Shown here piece after piece: positions 56,797 to 64,000 of a stretch of DNA of 64,000 nt; the first letter of the stretch is position 1; every line of letters begins with the position of its first letter. A program made the translations under genes and the position numbers. This DNA comes from Agromyces terreus (GTDB taxonomy: Bacteria > Actinomycetota > Actinomycetes > Actinomycetales > Microbacteriaceae): positions 152,893 to 216,892 of the forward strand of contig NZ_WBIS01000005.1 in the NCBI RefSeq assembly GCF_009749465.1, in the 5' to 3' direction. Below the pieces are notes generated by a model, which saw only the letters and a list, made by a program, of their open reading frames with translations, ran no database searches and had not been told where the DNA came from.

Positions 56797-57375
56797 ATGC
56801 AGCCCGTCGTGATCCGCACCGAGCGCCTCGTGCTCGACCTGCCCGTTCCGGCCGACGCCGATGTCGTCACGCGCGCATGCCAGGACCCGCTGTTCGAGTC
56901 GGTGCTCACCACCCCGTGGCCCTACGAACGTCGGCACGCCGACGCATTCCTCGGCGAGCATGTTCCGAAGGGGTGGGCGACCGGGGGCGAGCTCACCTGG
57001 GCGATCCGAGCGAACGCGGGCGACCCGCTCGTGGGCATGATCAGCGTGCGCGAGACGCAGAACGAGATCGGCTTCTGGATGGTGCGCGAGCACCGCGGGG
57101 CCGGCGTCATGAGCGAGGCCGCGACCGCCGTCGCCGAGTGGGTCCTCGCGGGCGGCATCGCCGGCGCGTCCACCGTCTTCTGGCGTGCCGTGGTGGGCAA
57201 CACCGGTTCGGCGAAGGTCGCGAGAGCCGCGGGATTCCGGCACATCCGGCCCGCCGACAGCCTCGTTCCCGACCGCGACGGCAACCTGCGGCCCGCCTGG
57301 TTCGGCGTGCGCGAGGCGATCGTCGACCCTCGTGCGGAGTCGAGCTGGAACGAGATCCTCGGACCCCGCGCGTGA
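56797..57375 (+). CDS. GNAT family N-acetyltransferase
   Basis: A 192-residue acetyltransferase of the RimJ/RimL type: IRTERLVLDLP at the start, IGFWMVREHRGAGVMSEAATAVAEWVL as acetyl-CoA-binding region (the usual GYWL...RGKGY replaced by HRGAGV), and N-x-GSAKVARAAGFRH for the final motif. Substrate unknown. It starts 11 bp after trpS and its stop shares a base with the next start. Confidence 0.85.
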   Translation: MQPVVIRTERLVLDLPVPADADVVTRACQDPLFESVLTTPWPYERRHADAFLGEHVPKGWATGGELTWAIRANAGDPLVGMISVRETQNEIGFWMVREHRGAGVMSEAATAVAEWVLAGGIAGASTVFWRAVVGNTGSAKVARAAGFRHIRPADSLVPDRDGNLRPAWFGVREAIVDPRAESSWNEILGPRA

Positions 57376-58139
57376 TGCACGCCGATGGCAGGCCCATCGC
57401 CGCTCCGCTCGTGCTCTTCGATCTCGACGACACCCTGATGGCCCACCGCGCCGCCGTCGCCGACGGCATCCTGCGGCACATGCGCGAACGTGCATACGAG
57501 GGTGATGTCGACGCCGCCCGAGCGCTCTGGCACGAGCTCGAGGAGCGTCACTACCACGCCTATCTCGACGGCCGGCTCACCTTCGAGGGGCAGCGTCGCG
57601 CTCGCGCGCGCGACTTCGCCCTGGCGCACGGCGACGAGCTCGACGATCCGTCGTCTGGCGCATGGTTCGACCGGTACTTCGAACGCTATCGCGACGCCTG
57701 GCGTCTGCACGCCGACGCGATCCCCGCGCTCGACGCGCTGCAGGACGCGATGCCGGGCGTGCGCCTCGGCATCATCACGAACGGCGAGCCCGACTTCCAG
57801 CGCGCGAAGCTCGAACGGCTCGGCATCCTCGACCGGTTCGAACACGTCATCGCGTCGGGCGCGCTCGGCGTGACCAAGCCCGATCGACGCATCTTCGATG
57901 CCGCCGTCGAGCGCTTCGCGGCATCGGGACCGGTGGCGCACGCGGCCTACGTCGGCGATCGGCTGCACACCGACGCCCTCGGGGCCGCCCACGCCGGACT
58001 CGACGGCGTCTGGATCGACCGTGAATCCGCGACGCTCGACGAGCCCGACGCCGACGAGATCGCCGCGGCCGGGGTCATGGTGATCACCGGGCTCGCCGAA
58101 CTCGCGCCGCGACTCGTCGCCCGCTGGTCGCAGGTCTGA
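57375..58139 (+). CDS. HAD-superfamily hydrolase
   Basis: A 254-residue HAD phosphatase with the four motifs: LFDLDDTL (about 14-21), ITNGE (about 137), KPDRRIF (about 170) and YVGDRLHTD (about 196). The alpha-helical cap between motifs I and II is of the C1 type. Substrate unknown; some relatives act on nucleotides or sugar phosphates. The ATG overlaps the GNAT stop (TGATG). It ends 24 bp before the convergent glpD end. Confidence 0.88.
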   Translation: MHADGRPIAAPLVLFDLDDTLMAHRAAVADGILRHMRERAYEGDVDAARALWHELEERHYHAYLDGRLTFEGQRRARARDFALAHGDELDDPSSGAWFDRYFERYRDAWRLHADAIPALDALQDAMPGVRLGIITNGEPDFQRAKLERLGILDRFEHVIASGALGVTKPDRRIFDAAVERFAASGPVAHAAYVGDRLHTDALGAAHAGLDGVWIDRESATLDEPDADEIAAAGVMVITGLAELAPRLVARWSQV

Positions 58140-58163
58140 GCCGCCCGGCGATCGCGCTTTCGA

Positions 58164-59933
58164 TCAGACGCCGGCCGTCGCCACGACCTCCCCGAGTTGC
58201 ACGCCGTGACGCGACGCGAGCAGCTCGCGCGCCTCGGCGACCTCGGCGCGGCGCCGCGCGGCATCCCAACCGAGCTCGACGCCCGTGAGCTCGGCGAGCT
58301 CGTCGAGCAGCGCGGCCGTGAGCGTCCCGGTGAACGCGATGCTCGTGCGCCGCAGCACCAGGTCGGTCAGGTGCACGACCCGCTCGGTGCGCACGAGCCA
58401 GGTGATCTCGCAGCGCGTGTAGTCGGCGTGGTGCGCGAGCGGGGCATCCGTCGCCGGGTCGAAGGCGTCGAGCAGCGCCTCGGCGCGCGTCCCGTACCGC
58501 TCGAGCAGGGTCTCGGCGCGGGCACGGCCGATCTCGTCCTGATGCGCGACGAGCCAGACGAGCCGCGCATCGGCGCTCGTCGGGTATCCCTTCCCTCCGC
58601 CGATCGCGAGCCCCTCCGTCGAGCGGACGCGGTCGCGTCGGAGCAGCGCGAGCACCTCGTCCGAGAGGTGCTCGGCCAGGGCGCGGAACGTCGTCCACTT
58701 GCCGCCGACGAGACTCAGCAGGGTCGTGCCCGGCCGCTCCGCGACATCCGCTCGCTCGATGCGGTAGTCGCGGCTCACGAAGCCCGGCTGCGTGTCGTCG
58801 TGATGCGGCAGCGGGCGCACCCCCGCGAACCGGTAGACGATCTGCGACCGGTCGACGGGGATCGACGGGAACACATGCGCGATGAGCTCGAAGAAGTAGT
58901 CGACCTCGTCTTCGGTGCACACCGCCGGCTCGCGCATGTCGTGCTCGAGGTCGGTGGTGCCGACCATGACGCGGCCTTTCAGCGGGTAGATGAGCACGAT
59001 GCGGCCGTCCTCGTGCTCGAAGAAGATCTCGCGGCCGCCGGTCGCCGCGAGCAGCTCGGGGTGCTCGAGCACGATGTGCGAGCCCTTCGTGCCGCCCATG
59101 TACCGGGTGGCGCGGCCGAGGCCGGCGTTCGTCAGGTCGGTCCACGGGCCCGTCGTGTTCACGACCACGTCGGCCGCGAGGTCGAACTCGGCGCCGGTGA
59201 GCGCGTCGCGCACCCGGACCCCGCCCGAGCCCAGGCCGACCGCGGCCACGTGGTTGACCGCGCGGGCGTGGGGTCCCGTCGCCAGCCCGTCGAAGAGCAC
59301 GTCGAGCGCGAGCCGCTCGGGATCGTGCATGCTCGCGTCGTAGTACGTGGCCGTGTACTTGACCCCCGGGTCGAGCGCGGGCAGTTCGGCGAGCGAGCGC
59401 CTGCGGCCGTGGAACCGGTGCCGCGGCACGGAGCCGCCGTCGCGCGAGAAGGCGTCGTAGATCGTGAGGCCCGCCTTGATGAGCGCGGCGCCGCGCTCGG
59501 TCGGCCGCCCCTGCCGGTGGGTGAGGAACCGCATCGGCGCCGCGAGGATGCCCGAGAACGTCGAGTAGATCGGCACCGTCGTCTCGAGCGGCTTGACGTA
59601 GTGCGGGGCGATCCGCAGGAGCGCGTTCCGCTCGGTGACCGATTCCTTCACGAGCCGGAACTCGCCGTTCTCGAGGTATCGGATGCCGCCGTGGATCATG
59701 TGGCTCGATGCGCTCGACGCCCCCGAGACGAAGTCGCCCTGCTCGACGAGCACGACGTCGACCCCCTGCAGCGCGAGGTCGCGGAAGGTCGCGAGGCCGT
59801 TGATGCCGCCGCCGATGACCACGACCTCCGCGGTCGGACGTGCACGGAGCGCGGCGACCTCCGGCCGCGTGCCGGGCGCTGCGGCGCGCCCGTGGTCGGA
59901 AGGCTTCTGCTGACTCGTCGGCTGCGATGACAT
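58164..59933 (-). CDS. glpD: Glycerol-3-phosphate dehydrogenase (FAD)
   Basis: A 589-residue flavoprotein. FAD loop VVIGGGINGLATFRDLALQG near residue 38, SGASSASSHMIHGGIRYLE near 70, and a C-terminal helical domain. It oxidises glycerol 3-phosphate to dihydroxyacetone phosphate and passes electrons to quinone at the membrane. ATG 59933 has GAGAGGA upstream. It diverges from a SorC regulator across an operator-like repeat, suggesting control by glycerol metabolites. Confidence 0.93.
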   Translation of the reverse strand: MSSQPTSQQKPSDHGRAAAPGTRPEVAALRARPTAEVVVIGGGINGLATFRDLALQGVDVVLVEQGDFVSGASSASSHMIHGGIRYLENGEFRLVKESVTERNALLRIAPHYVKPLETTVPIYSTFSGILAAPMRFLTHRQGRPTERGAALIKAGLTIYDAFSRDGGSVPRHRFHGRRRSLAELPALDPGVKYTATYYDASMHDPERLALDVLFDGLATGPHARAVNHVAAVGLGSGGVRVRDALTGAEFDLAADVVVNTTGPWTDLTNAGLGRATRYMGGTKGSHIVLEHPELLAATGGREIFFEHEDGRIVLIYPLKGRVMVGTTDLEHDMREPAVCTEDEVDYFFELIAHVFPSIPVDRSQIVYRFAGVRPLPHHDDTQPGFVSRDYRIERADVAERPGTTLLSLVGGKWTTFRALAEHLSDEVLALLRRDRVRSTEGLAIGGGKGYPTSADARLVWLVAHQDEIGRARAETLLERYGTRAEALLDAFDPATDAPLAHHADYTRCEITWLVRTERVVHLTDLVLRRTSIAFTGTLTAALLDELAELTGVELGWDAARRRAEVAEARELLASRHGVQLGEVVATAGV

Positions 59934-60023
59934 CGCTGTCCTCTCGGATCGTGCGTGGGCGATCGATGCGTCGCCCGGGGATGCATCCATCGTCCGCGCG
60001 TGCGCACGCTCTTGCAAGCCGAC

Positions 60024-60037
60024 TGCACAAACGTGCA
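60024..60037. promoter_or_regulatory. Putative SorC operator between glpD and its regulator
   Basis: TGCAC-AAAC-GTGCA, a perfect 5-4-5 palindrome, with an extra TTGCA at 60012. It overlaps the CAAAAT box at 60036, so binding would block the regulator's own promoter. glpD may be controlled from the same site. Confidence 0.5.
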
Positions 60038-60041
60038 AAAT
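60036..60041 (+). promoter_or_regulatory. Candidate -10 box of the SorC gene
   Basis: CAAAAT, 6 nt before ATG 60048. It is weaker than the TANNNT boxes elsewhere and overlaps the palindrome at 60024-60037. Confidence 0.4.
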
Positions 60042-60047
60042 GGGCGG

Positions 60048-61037
60048 ATGACTCCGCGTGGAACCGACGCGTCCGCCGGCGCCGACCCCGTCTCGGGCAG
60101 GACGCGAGAGGCCCTGCGCGCCGCACACCTCTACTACATGCAGGACCTCACGATGGAGGCCATCGCACAGGAGCTGCGGACGTCGAGATCCTCGGTCTCG
60201 CGGCTGCTCAGCCATGCCCGGGCCAGCGGTCTCGTCGAGATCTCGATCCACTCGCCGCTCGACCTGCCGAGCCGGATCGAGCAGGACGTCCTCGCCCGGT
60301 TCGGCATCGCCGCCCACGTCGTGCCCGTGCCCGACCACGCGACCGACGTCGACCGACTCGACCGCGTCGCCCTCTCGGCTGCACGGATTCTCGGACGGTT
60401 CGTCGACTCGAACCAGACCATCGGCGTCGCCTGGGGCTCCACCATGAGCGCGATGAGCCGGCACCTCGTGCCGAAGGCCACCCACAACACCGAGATCGTG
60501 CAACTGAACGGCGCGGGCAACGGGCGCACCACCGGCATCCTCTACGCCAGCGAACTGCTGCGCCGATTCGGCGACGCGTTCGGCGCGCGCGTGCAGCAGT
60601 TCCCGGTTCCCGCGTTCTTCGACGACCCCGCGACGCGGCGGGCGTTCTGGCGCGAGCGCAGCACGCGACGGCTGCTCGAGCTGCAGGCCGGCATGGACGT
60701 CGCGATCTTCGGCATCGGCTCGCCGTTCGCCGAGGTGCCGAGCCACGTCTACCAGGGCGGATACCTCGACCGCACCGACTACGACGCGCTGAGCCGCGAC
60801 GGCGTCGTCGGCGACGTCGCGACCGTGTTCTACCGCGCCGACGGGAGCACCGACGGCATCGCCATGAACGAACGCGCCACCGGGCCCGACTTCGCGGTGC
60901 TGCGCCGCGCACCCCGGAGGGTCTGCGTGGTCTCGGGCCGGGCGAAGATCGCGAGCCTCGCCGGCGCGCTCGCCGCGGGTCTCATCACCGACCTCATCGT
61001 CGACGAGGGCACGGCGCGCGCGCTGCTCGAGTCCTGA
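60048..61037 (+). CDS. SorC/DeoR-family sugar-binding transcriptional regulator
   Basis: A 329-residue regulator. The N-terminal helix-turn-helix is LTMEAIAQELRTSRSSVSRLLSHARASGLVEI (about 34-65). The large sugar-phosphate-binding domain of SorC proteins follows (IGVAWGSTMSAMS near 125; IFGIGSPFAE near 222; VCVVSGRAKIASLAGAL near 288). Members bind phosphorylated sugars or dihydroxyacetone. It lies back to back with glpD, so glycerol 3-phosphate or dihydroxyacetone phosphate is a likely signal, but this is inferred. Confidence 0.88.
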   Translation: MTPRGTDASAGADPVSGRTREALRAAHLYYMQDLTMEAIAQELRTSRSSVSRLLSHARASGLVEISIHSPLDLPSRIEQDVLARFGIAAHVVPVPDHATDVDRLDRVALSAARILGRFVDSNQTIGVAWGSTMSAMSRHLVPKATHNTEIVQLNGAGNGRTTGILYASELLRRFGDAFGARVQQFPVPAFFDDPATRRAFWRERSTRRLLELQAGMDVAIFGIGSPFAEVPSHVYQGGYLDRTDYDALSRDGVVGDVATVFYRADGSTDGIAMNERATGPDFAVLRRAPRRVCVVSGRAKIASLAGALAAGLITDLIVDEGTARALLES

Positions 61038-61064
61038 GCGCGCCCGACGACGCGCACCCACTCG

Positions 61065-61307
61065 ACTCGCCCGGGTTTGGACGGAAACGGGCGACTCGAC
61101 GCCCACGCGCGACCGCCTGACCGCCCGAGCCCGTAGCGCGAGCCGCGAGCCGCGAGCCGCCAGCCGCGAGCCGCCATCCACTCGCCCGGGTTTGGACGGA
61201 AACGGGCGACTCGACGCCCACGCGCGACGGCGGGGCGCGGCGGCGGGGCGCCGCATCCGCGAGCCGCCATCCACTCGCCCGGGTTTGGACGGAAACGGGC
61301 GACTCGA
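61065..61307. repeat. Palindromic repeat family 2, three copies
   Basis: Direct repeats at 61065-61113, 61180-61228 and 61273-61307 share CTCGCCCGGGTTTGGACGG followed by AAACGGGCGACTCGA. Inside each, TCGCCCG pairs with CGGGCGA. Copies 1 and 2 also share CGCCCACGCGCGAC behind; copies 2 and 3 share GAGCCGCCATCC in front. Short AGCCGCG microrepeats fill 61138-61175. No gene is seen between 61038 and the riboswitch. Confidence 0.85.
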
Positions 61308-61354
61308 TGACGGGACCCGACGACGGGGAATACGGCGGCCGCCGACGCGTTGGG

Positions 61355-61360
61355 TAGAAT
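61355..61360 (+). promoter_or_regulatory. -10 box of the rib operon
   Basis: TAGAAT, 16 nt before the riboswitch begins. A start of transcription near 61367 would put the whole riboswitch in the leader. Confidence 0.5.
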
Positions 61361-61375
61361 CGACACGACAAACGT

Positions 61376-61507
61376 GCTCCGGGGTCGGTGTAATTCCGAG
61401 CCGGCGGTGACAGTCCGCGAACTTCCGACAGCGATTCCGATCGTCTGCCGGTGGTTGATCCGGTGGAATTCCGGAACCGACGGTGAAAGTCCGGATGGGA
61501 GGCGGCA
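61376..61507 (+). promoter_or_regulatory. FMN riboswitch (RFN element)
   Basis: The conserved RFN core is clear: GGGGTCGGTGTAATTCCGA at the start, GCCGGCGGTGACAGTCC in the middle, and CCGACGGTGAAAGTCCGGAT, GGGAGGCGG at the end. It binds FMN and turns down the downstream rib genes. Between it and ribD is a hairpin with GGTCGACG/CGCCGACC arms (61529-61555, one mismatch), without a clear U-run, so the switch may act on translation. Confidence 0.93.
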
Positions 61508-61585
61508 CGTGTCGGCTGTGCTGTGCACGGTCGACGAATTCGGCGCACGCCGACCATTCCCGGAGCCCTGACGACAGGACGACGG

Positions 61586-62668
61586 ATGAGCACGGTCGGC
61601 GACACCGATCGCAGCGCGGTCGAGACCGCGGCGATGCGTCGCGCGCTCGAGCTCGCCGCGAACGGCCCGGCCCGCGGCGTGAACCCGCGCGTCGGCTGCG
61701 TCATCCTCTCGCCCGCGGGCGAGGTGCTCGCCGAGGGGTGGCACCGCGGCGCCGGCACCGCCCACGCCGAGGTCGACGCGCTCGGCCGCCTCGCCGAGCA
61801 CCAGAGCGCGTCGGGCGCCACCGCGGTCGTGACCCTCGAACCCTGCAACCACACCGGCCGCACCGGGCCCTGCGCCGAGGCGCTGATCGAGGCCGGCGTC
61901 GCCCGCGTGGTCTACGCCGTCGCCGACCCGGGCGAGCACTCCGCGGGCGGTGCCGAGCGGCTCCGCGACGCCGGCGTCGACGTGGCCGGCGGCCTGCTGG
62001 CCGAAGCGGCCGAGGACTTCCTCGGCGACTGGCTGTTCGCCGCCCGTCACCGTCGCCCGTACGTCACGGTGAAGTGGGCCGCGAGCCTCGACGGTCGCGC
62101 GGCGGCCGCCGACGGCACGAGCCAGTGGATCACCGGGCCCGCCGCCCGCCTCGACGTGCACCGCCGCCGAGCCGAGCACGACGCCATCGGGGTCGGCACG
62201 GGCACCGTGCTCGCCGACGATCCGTCGCTCACGGCACGCGGCCCCGAGGGCGAACTGCTCGACGCGCAGCCGGTCCCGGTGGTGTTCGGCCGGCGTCCGG
62301 TGCCCGAGGGCGCGGCGCTCACGCGGCATCCGCACGCCATCATCGCCGTCGACGGCCGCGACCTCGCGGCCGACCTGCACGATCTCGCGAAGCGCGGCAT
62401 CCGCTCGCTCTTCGTCGAAGGCGGACCCACGCTCGCGAGCGCGTTCATCGCGGCCGGTCATGCCGACGAACTGCTCGTCTACCTCGCACCCGCGCTGCTC
62501 GGCGGCGGGCGGCTCGCGGTCGGCGACCTCGGCATCACGACCATCGGCGAGGCCCGCCGCTACGACTTCACCGCCATCGAGCGGCTCGGCGACGACGTGC
62601 TGCTCGTCGCGCACCCGATCTCGAGACGCGCCCCGCGCTCCTCGACCATCGCCACGGAAGGGAACTGA
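61586..62668 (+). CDS. ribD: Bifunctional pyrimidine deaminase/reductase
   Basis: A 360-residue RibD. The N-terminal deaminase (about 10-150) has the zinc site HAEVDAL and PCNHTGRTGPC. The C-terminal reductase (about 158-350) has VKWAASLDGR and FVEGGPTLASAF. It does two successive steps of riboflavin synthesis. AGGAC lies 7 nt before ATG 61586. The FMN riboswitch precedes it, and ribE follows after 1 bp. Confidence 0.94.
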   Translation: MSTVGDTDRSAVETAAMRRALELAANGPARGVNPRVGCVILSPAGEVLAEGWHRGAGTAHAEVDALGRLAEHQSASGATAVVTLEPCNHTGRTGPCAEALIEAGVARVVYAVADPGEHSAGGAERLRDAGVDVAGGLLAEAAEDFLGDWLFAARHRRPYVTVKWAASLDGRAAAADGTSQWITGPAARLDVHRRRAEHDAIGVGTGTVLADDPSLTARGPEGELLDAQPVPVVFGRRPVPEGAALTRHPHAIIAVDGRDLAADLHDLAKRGIRSLFVEGGPTLASAFIAAGHADELLVYLAPALLGGGRLAVGDLGITTIGEARRYDFTAIERLGDDVLLVAHPISRRAPRSSTIATEGN

Positions 62669-62669
62669 C

Positions 62670-63329
62670 ATGTTCACCGGAATCATCGAAGAGCTCGGCA
62701 CGATCGAACGCGTCGAGCGCACGGGCGACGCCGCCCGCATCACCGTGCGCGGGCCGCGGGCCGTCGAGGGCGTCAAGCACGGCGACTCGATCTCGGTCTC
62801 GGGGGTGTGCCTCACGGTCGTCGACTTCGACGGCGAGCGCTTCACGGCCGACGTCATGGCGCAGACCCTCGCGATGTCGACCCTCGACGCCGTCGAGGCC
62901 GGCCGCCCGGTGAACCTCGAGCGGGCCGCGCTCGTGGGCGACCGGTTGGGCGGGCACATCGTGCAGGGCCACATCGACGGCACCGCCCGGGTGCTCGAGG
63001 TGCGCCCGGGCGACACATGGCGGGTCATCCGCTTCTCCCTCGACGCCGCGCACGCGCCGCTCGTCGTCGACAAGGGCTCGATCGCGGTCGACGGGGTCTC
63101 GCTCACGGTCAGCGGGCTCGGCGACGAGGCCGACGGCTCGTGGTTCGAGGTGTCGCTGATCCCCGAGACGCTCACGGCGACCTCGCTCGGCGCGCTCGCG
63201 GTCGGCGACCGGGTCAACATCGAGACCGACATCCTGGCCAGGCATGTCAAGCGGATGCTGCGCCTCGACGCCCACCGCACCCTGCCGTCGTCCGTCTCGG
63301 CGGATGCCCCGATCGGGGGTGCACGATGA
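62670..63329 (+). CDS. ribE: Riboflavin synthase alpha subunit
   Basis: A 219-residue riboflavin synthase with two similar lumazine-binding halves (MFTGIIEELG at the start, GGHIVQGHIDGTA near 90, and the second half ending near 200). It makes riboflavin from two 6,7-dimethyl-8-ribityllumazine molecules. GGAAGGGA precedes the ATG. Its stop overlaps the ribBA start (ATGA). Some databases name this gene ribC. Confidence 0.94.
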   Translation: MFTGIIEELGTIERVERTGDAARITVRGPRAVEGVKHGDSISVSGVCLTVVDFDGERFTADVMAQTLAMSTLDAVEAGRPVNLERAALVGDRLGGHIVQGHIDGTARVLEVRPGDTWRVIRFSLDAAHAPLVVDKGSIAVDGVSLTVSGLGDEADGSWFEVSLIPETLTATSLGALAVGDRVNIETDILARHVKRMLRLDAHRTLPSSVSADAPIGGAR

Positions 63330-64000
63330 GCCTCGCGAGCATCCCCGAGGTGATCGACGCGCTGCGCGCCGGCAAGCCCGTGATCGTGGCCGACGACGAG
63401 GGCCGCGAGAACGAGGGCGACGCGATCATGGCCGCCGAGTTCGCGACGCGCGAGTGGGTGGCGTGGATGGTGCGGCACACGAGCGGATACCTGTGCGCGC
63501 CCATGCCGAACGCGCTCGCAGACCGGCTCGGGCTCCCCCTCATGGTCGAGCGCAGCGAAGACCTGCGCGGCACCGCGTACACGGTCTCGGTCGACGCGGC
63601 CGACCGCACCTCGACGGGCATCAGCGCCTCCGATCGCGCGCACACGCTGCGCGTGCTGGCCGACCCCGAGTCCACCGCCGCACAGCTCATCCGCCCCGGT
63701 CACGTGATCCCGCTGCGCGCGGTCGACGGCGGCGTACGCGAGCGGGCCGGGCACACCGAGGCCGCGGTCGACCTCATGCGCCTCGCCGGGCTCGCCCCGG
63801 TCGGCGTCATCGGCGAGCTCGTGACCGACGACGGCGACATGATGCGTCTGCCCGGGCTCATCGAGTTCGGCGCGCGCGAACAGCTGCCCGTGACGACGGT
63901 CGCGGCGCTCGTGGAGTGGCTGCGCGACCGGGAGTCCGACGGGCTCGGCGCGAGCGCGGGCGCCGGCGTCGGCGCGGGCGCGGGCGCCGGCGCGGGCGCG
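63326..64000 (+). CDS. ribBA: DHBP synthase / GTP cyclohydrolase II (3' end outside window)
   Basis: The frame runs from ATG 63326 to the window edge without a stop, so the gene is cut. The visible 225 residues hold the 3,4-dihydroxy-2-butanone 4-phosphate synthase domain: DDEGRENEGD near residue 24, RTSTGIS near 95, RPGHVIPL near 128 and AGHTEAAVDL near 142. From about residue 205 the sequence becomes a Gly/Ala run (GASAGAGVGAGAGAG), the expected place of the linker to the RibA domain. The RibA part is assumed from family architecture, not seen. Confidence 0.85.
   Translation, partial: MSLASIPEVIDALRAGKPVIVADDEGRENEGDAIMAAEFATREWVAWMVRHTSGYLCAPMPNALADRLGLPLMVERSEDLRGTAYTVSVDAADRTSTGISASDRAHTLRVLADPESTAAQLIRPGHVIPLRAVDGGVRERAGHTEAAVDLMRLAGLAPVGVIGELVTDDGDMMRLPGLIEFGAREQLPVTTVAALVEWLRDRESDGLGASAGAGVGAGAGAGAGA

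Noticed and set aside
61065..61307. CRISPR array
   Set aside because: Three repeats with spacers of unequal length (66 and 44 bp), which are themselves low-complexity; no cas gene.

Overview
The window is very GC-rich double-coding-looking DNA from an actinobacterium, most likely a member of the Microbacteriaceae (an Agromyces/Microbacterium-like genus). The reasons are the accD-accE-maf-accBC gene set, the LCP/GtrA/DUF2304 envelope genes, the trimeric PNP, a SorC regulator next to glpD, the frequent GGATGCC/GGCATCC words, and many genes that start 6-7 nt after a TANNNT -10 box (leaderless style). I see no prophage, insertion sequence, rRNA, tRNA or CRISPR array. This is a chromosomal backbone region with repeat-rich intergenic spots.

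Layout. 1-12 kb: cell-envelope glycan genes (DUF2304 end, DUF6541 membrane protein, galE, two GT2 and one GT4 glycosyltransferase, an LCP ligase, GtrA), the purE and purK pair, a stand-alone DarT-like ADP-ribosyltransferase, a PH-domain membrane protein and birA. 13-22 kb: acyl-CoA carboxylase genes (accD, accE, accBC) and maf, split by a minus-strand block that holds an RNA methyltransferase, a LuxR-type response regulator, a sensor kinase and a kinase-like membrane protein. Between accE and this block lies a 559-bp non-coding stretch packed with tandem repeats and at least six inverted repeats. 22-31.6 kb: a DUF559 gene flanked by two copies of a ~90-100-bp palindromic repeat, lpdA, then purine and pyrimidine salvage genes (pnp, sugar-phosphate mutase, add, deoA, cdd) with an orphan PTS IIA/IIB pair and a third palindromic repeat. 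31.6-38.4 kb: a BmpA-type nucleoside ABC importer with two tandem substrate-binding lipoproteins. 38.4-43.2 kb: manC and the succinate dehydrogenase operon sdhCDAB. 43.4-53.2 kb: one gene for a ~3277-residue secreted, vWA-containing, repeat-built surface protein. 53.5-58.1 kb: a YihY/BrkB membrane protein, xth, trpS, a GNAT and a HAD hydrolase. 58.2-61 kb: glpD and a divergent SorC-family regulator. 61-64 kb: three copies of a second palindromic repeat family, an FMN riboswitch, and ribD-ribE-ribBA, which runs off the window edge.

Working together: the transporter, Cdd, DeoA, Add, PNP and the mutase form a complete route from imported (deoxy)nucleosides to free bases and pentose phosphates that feed central metabolism. 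BirA biotinylates the BCCP domain of accBC, which works with accD/accE. SorC probably controls glpD through an operator in their shared promoter region. The riboswitch controls riboflavin synthesis by FMN.

Most noteworthy for follow-up are the structured intergenic region at 14.9-15.3 kb, the palindromic repeat family around the DUF559 gene, the DarT-like protein without a visible antitoxin, and the giant adhesin. All functional statements are from reading the sequence and family knowledge; no database search was run.
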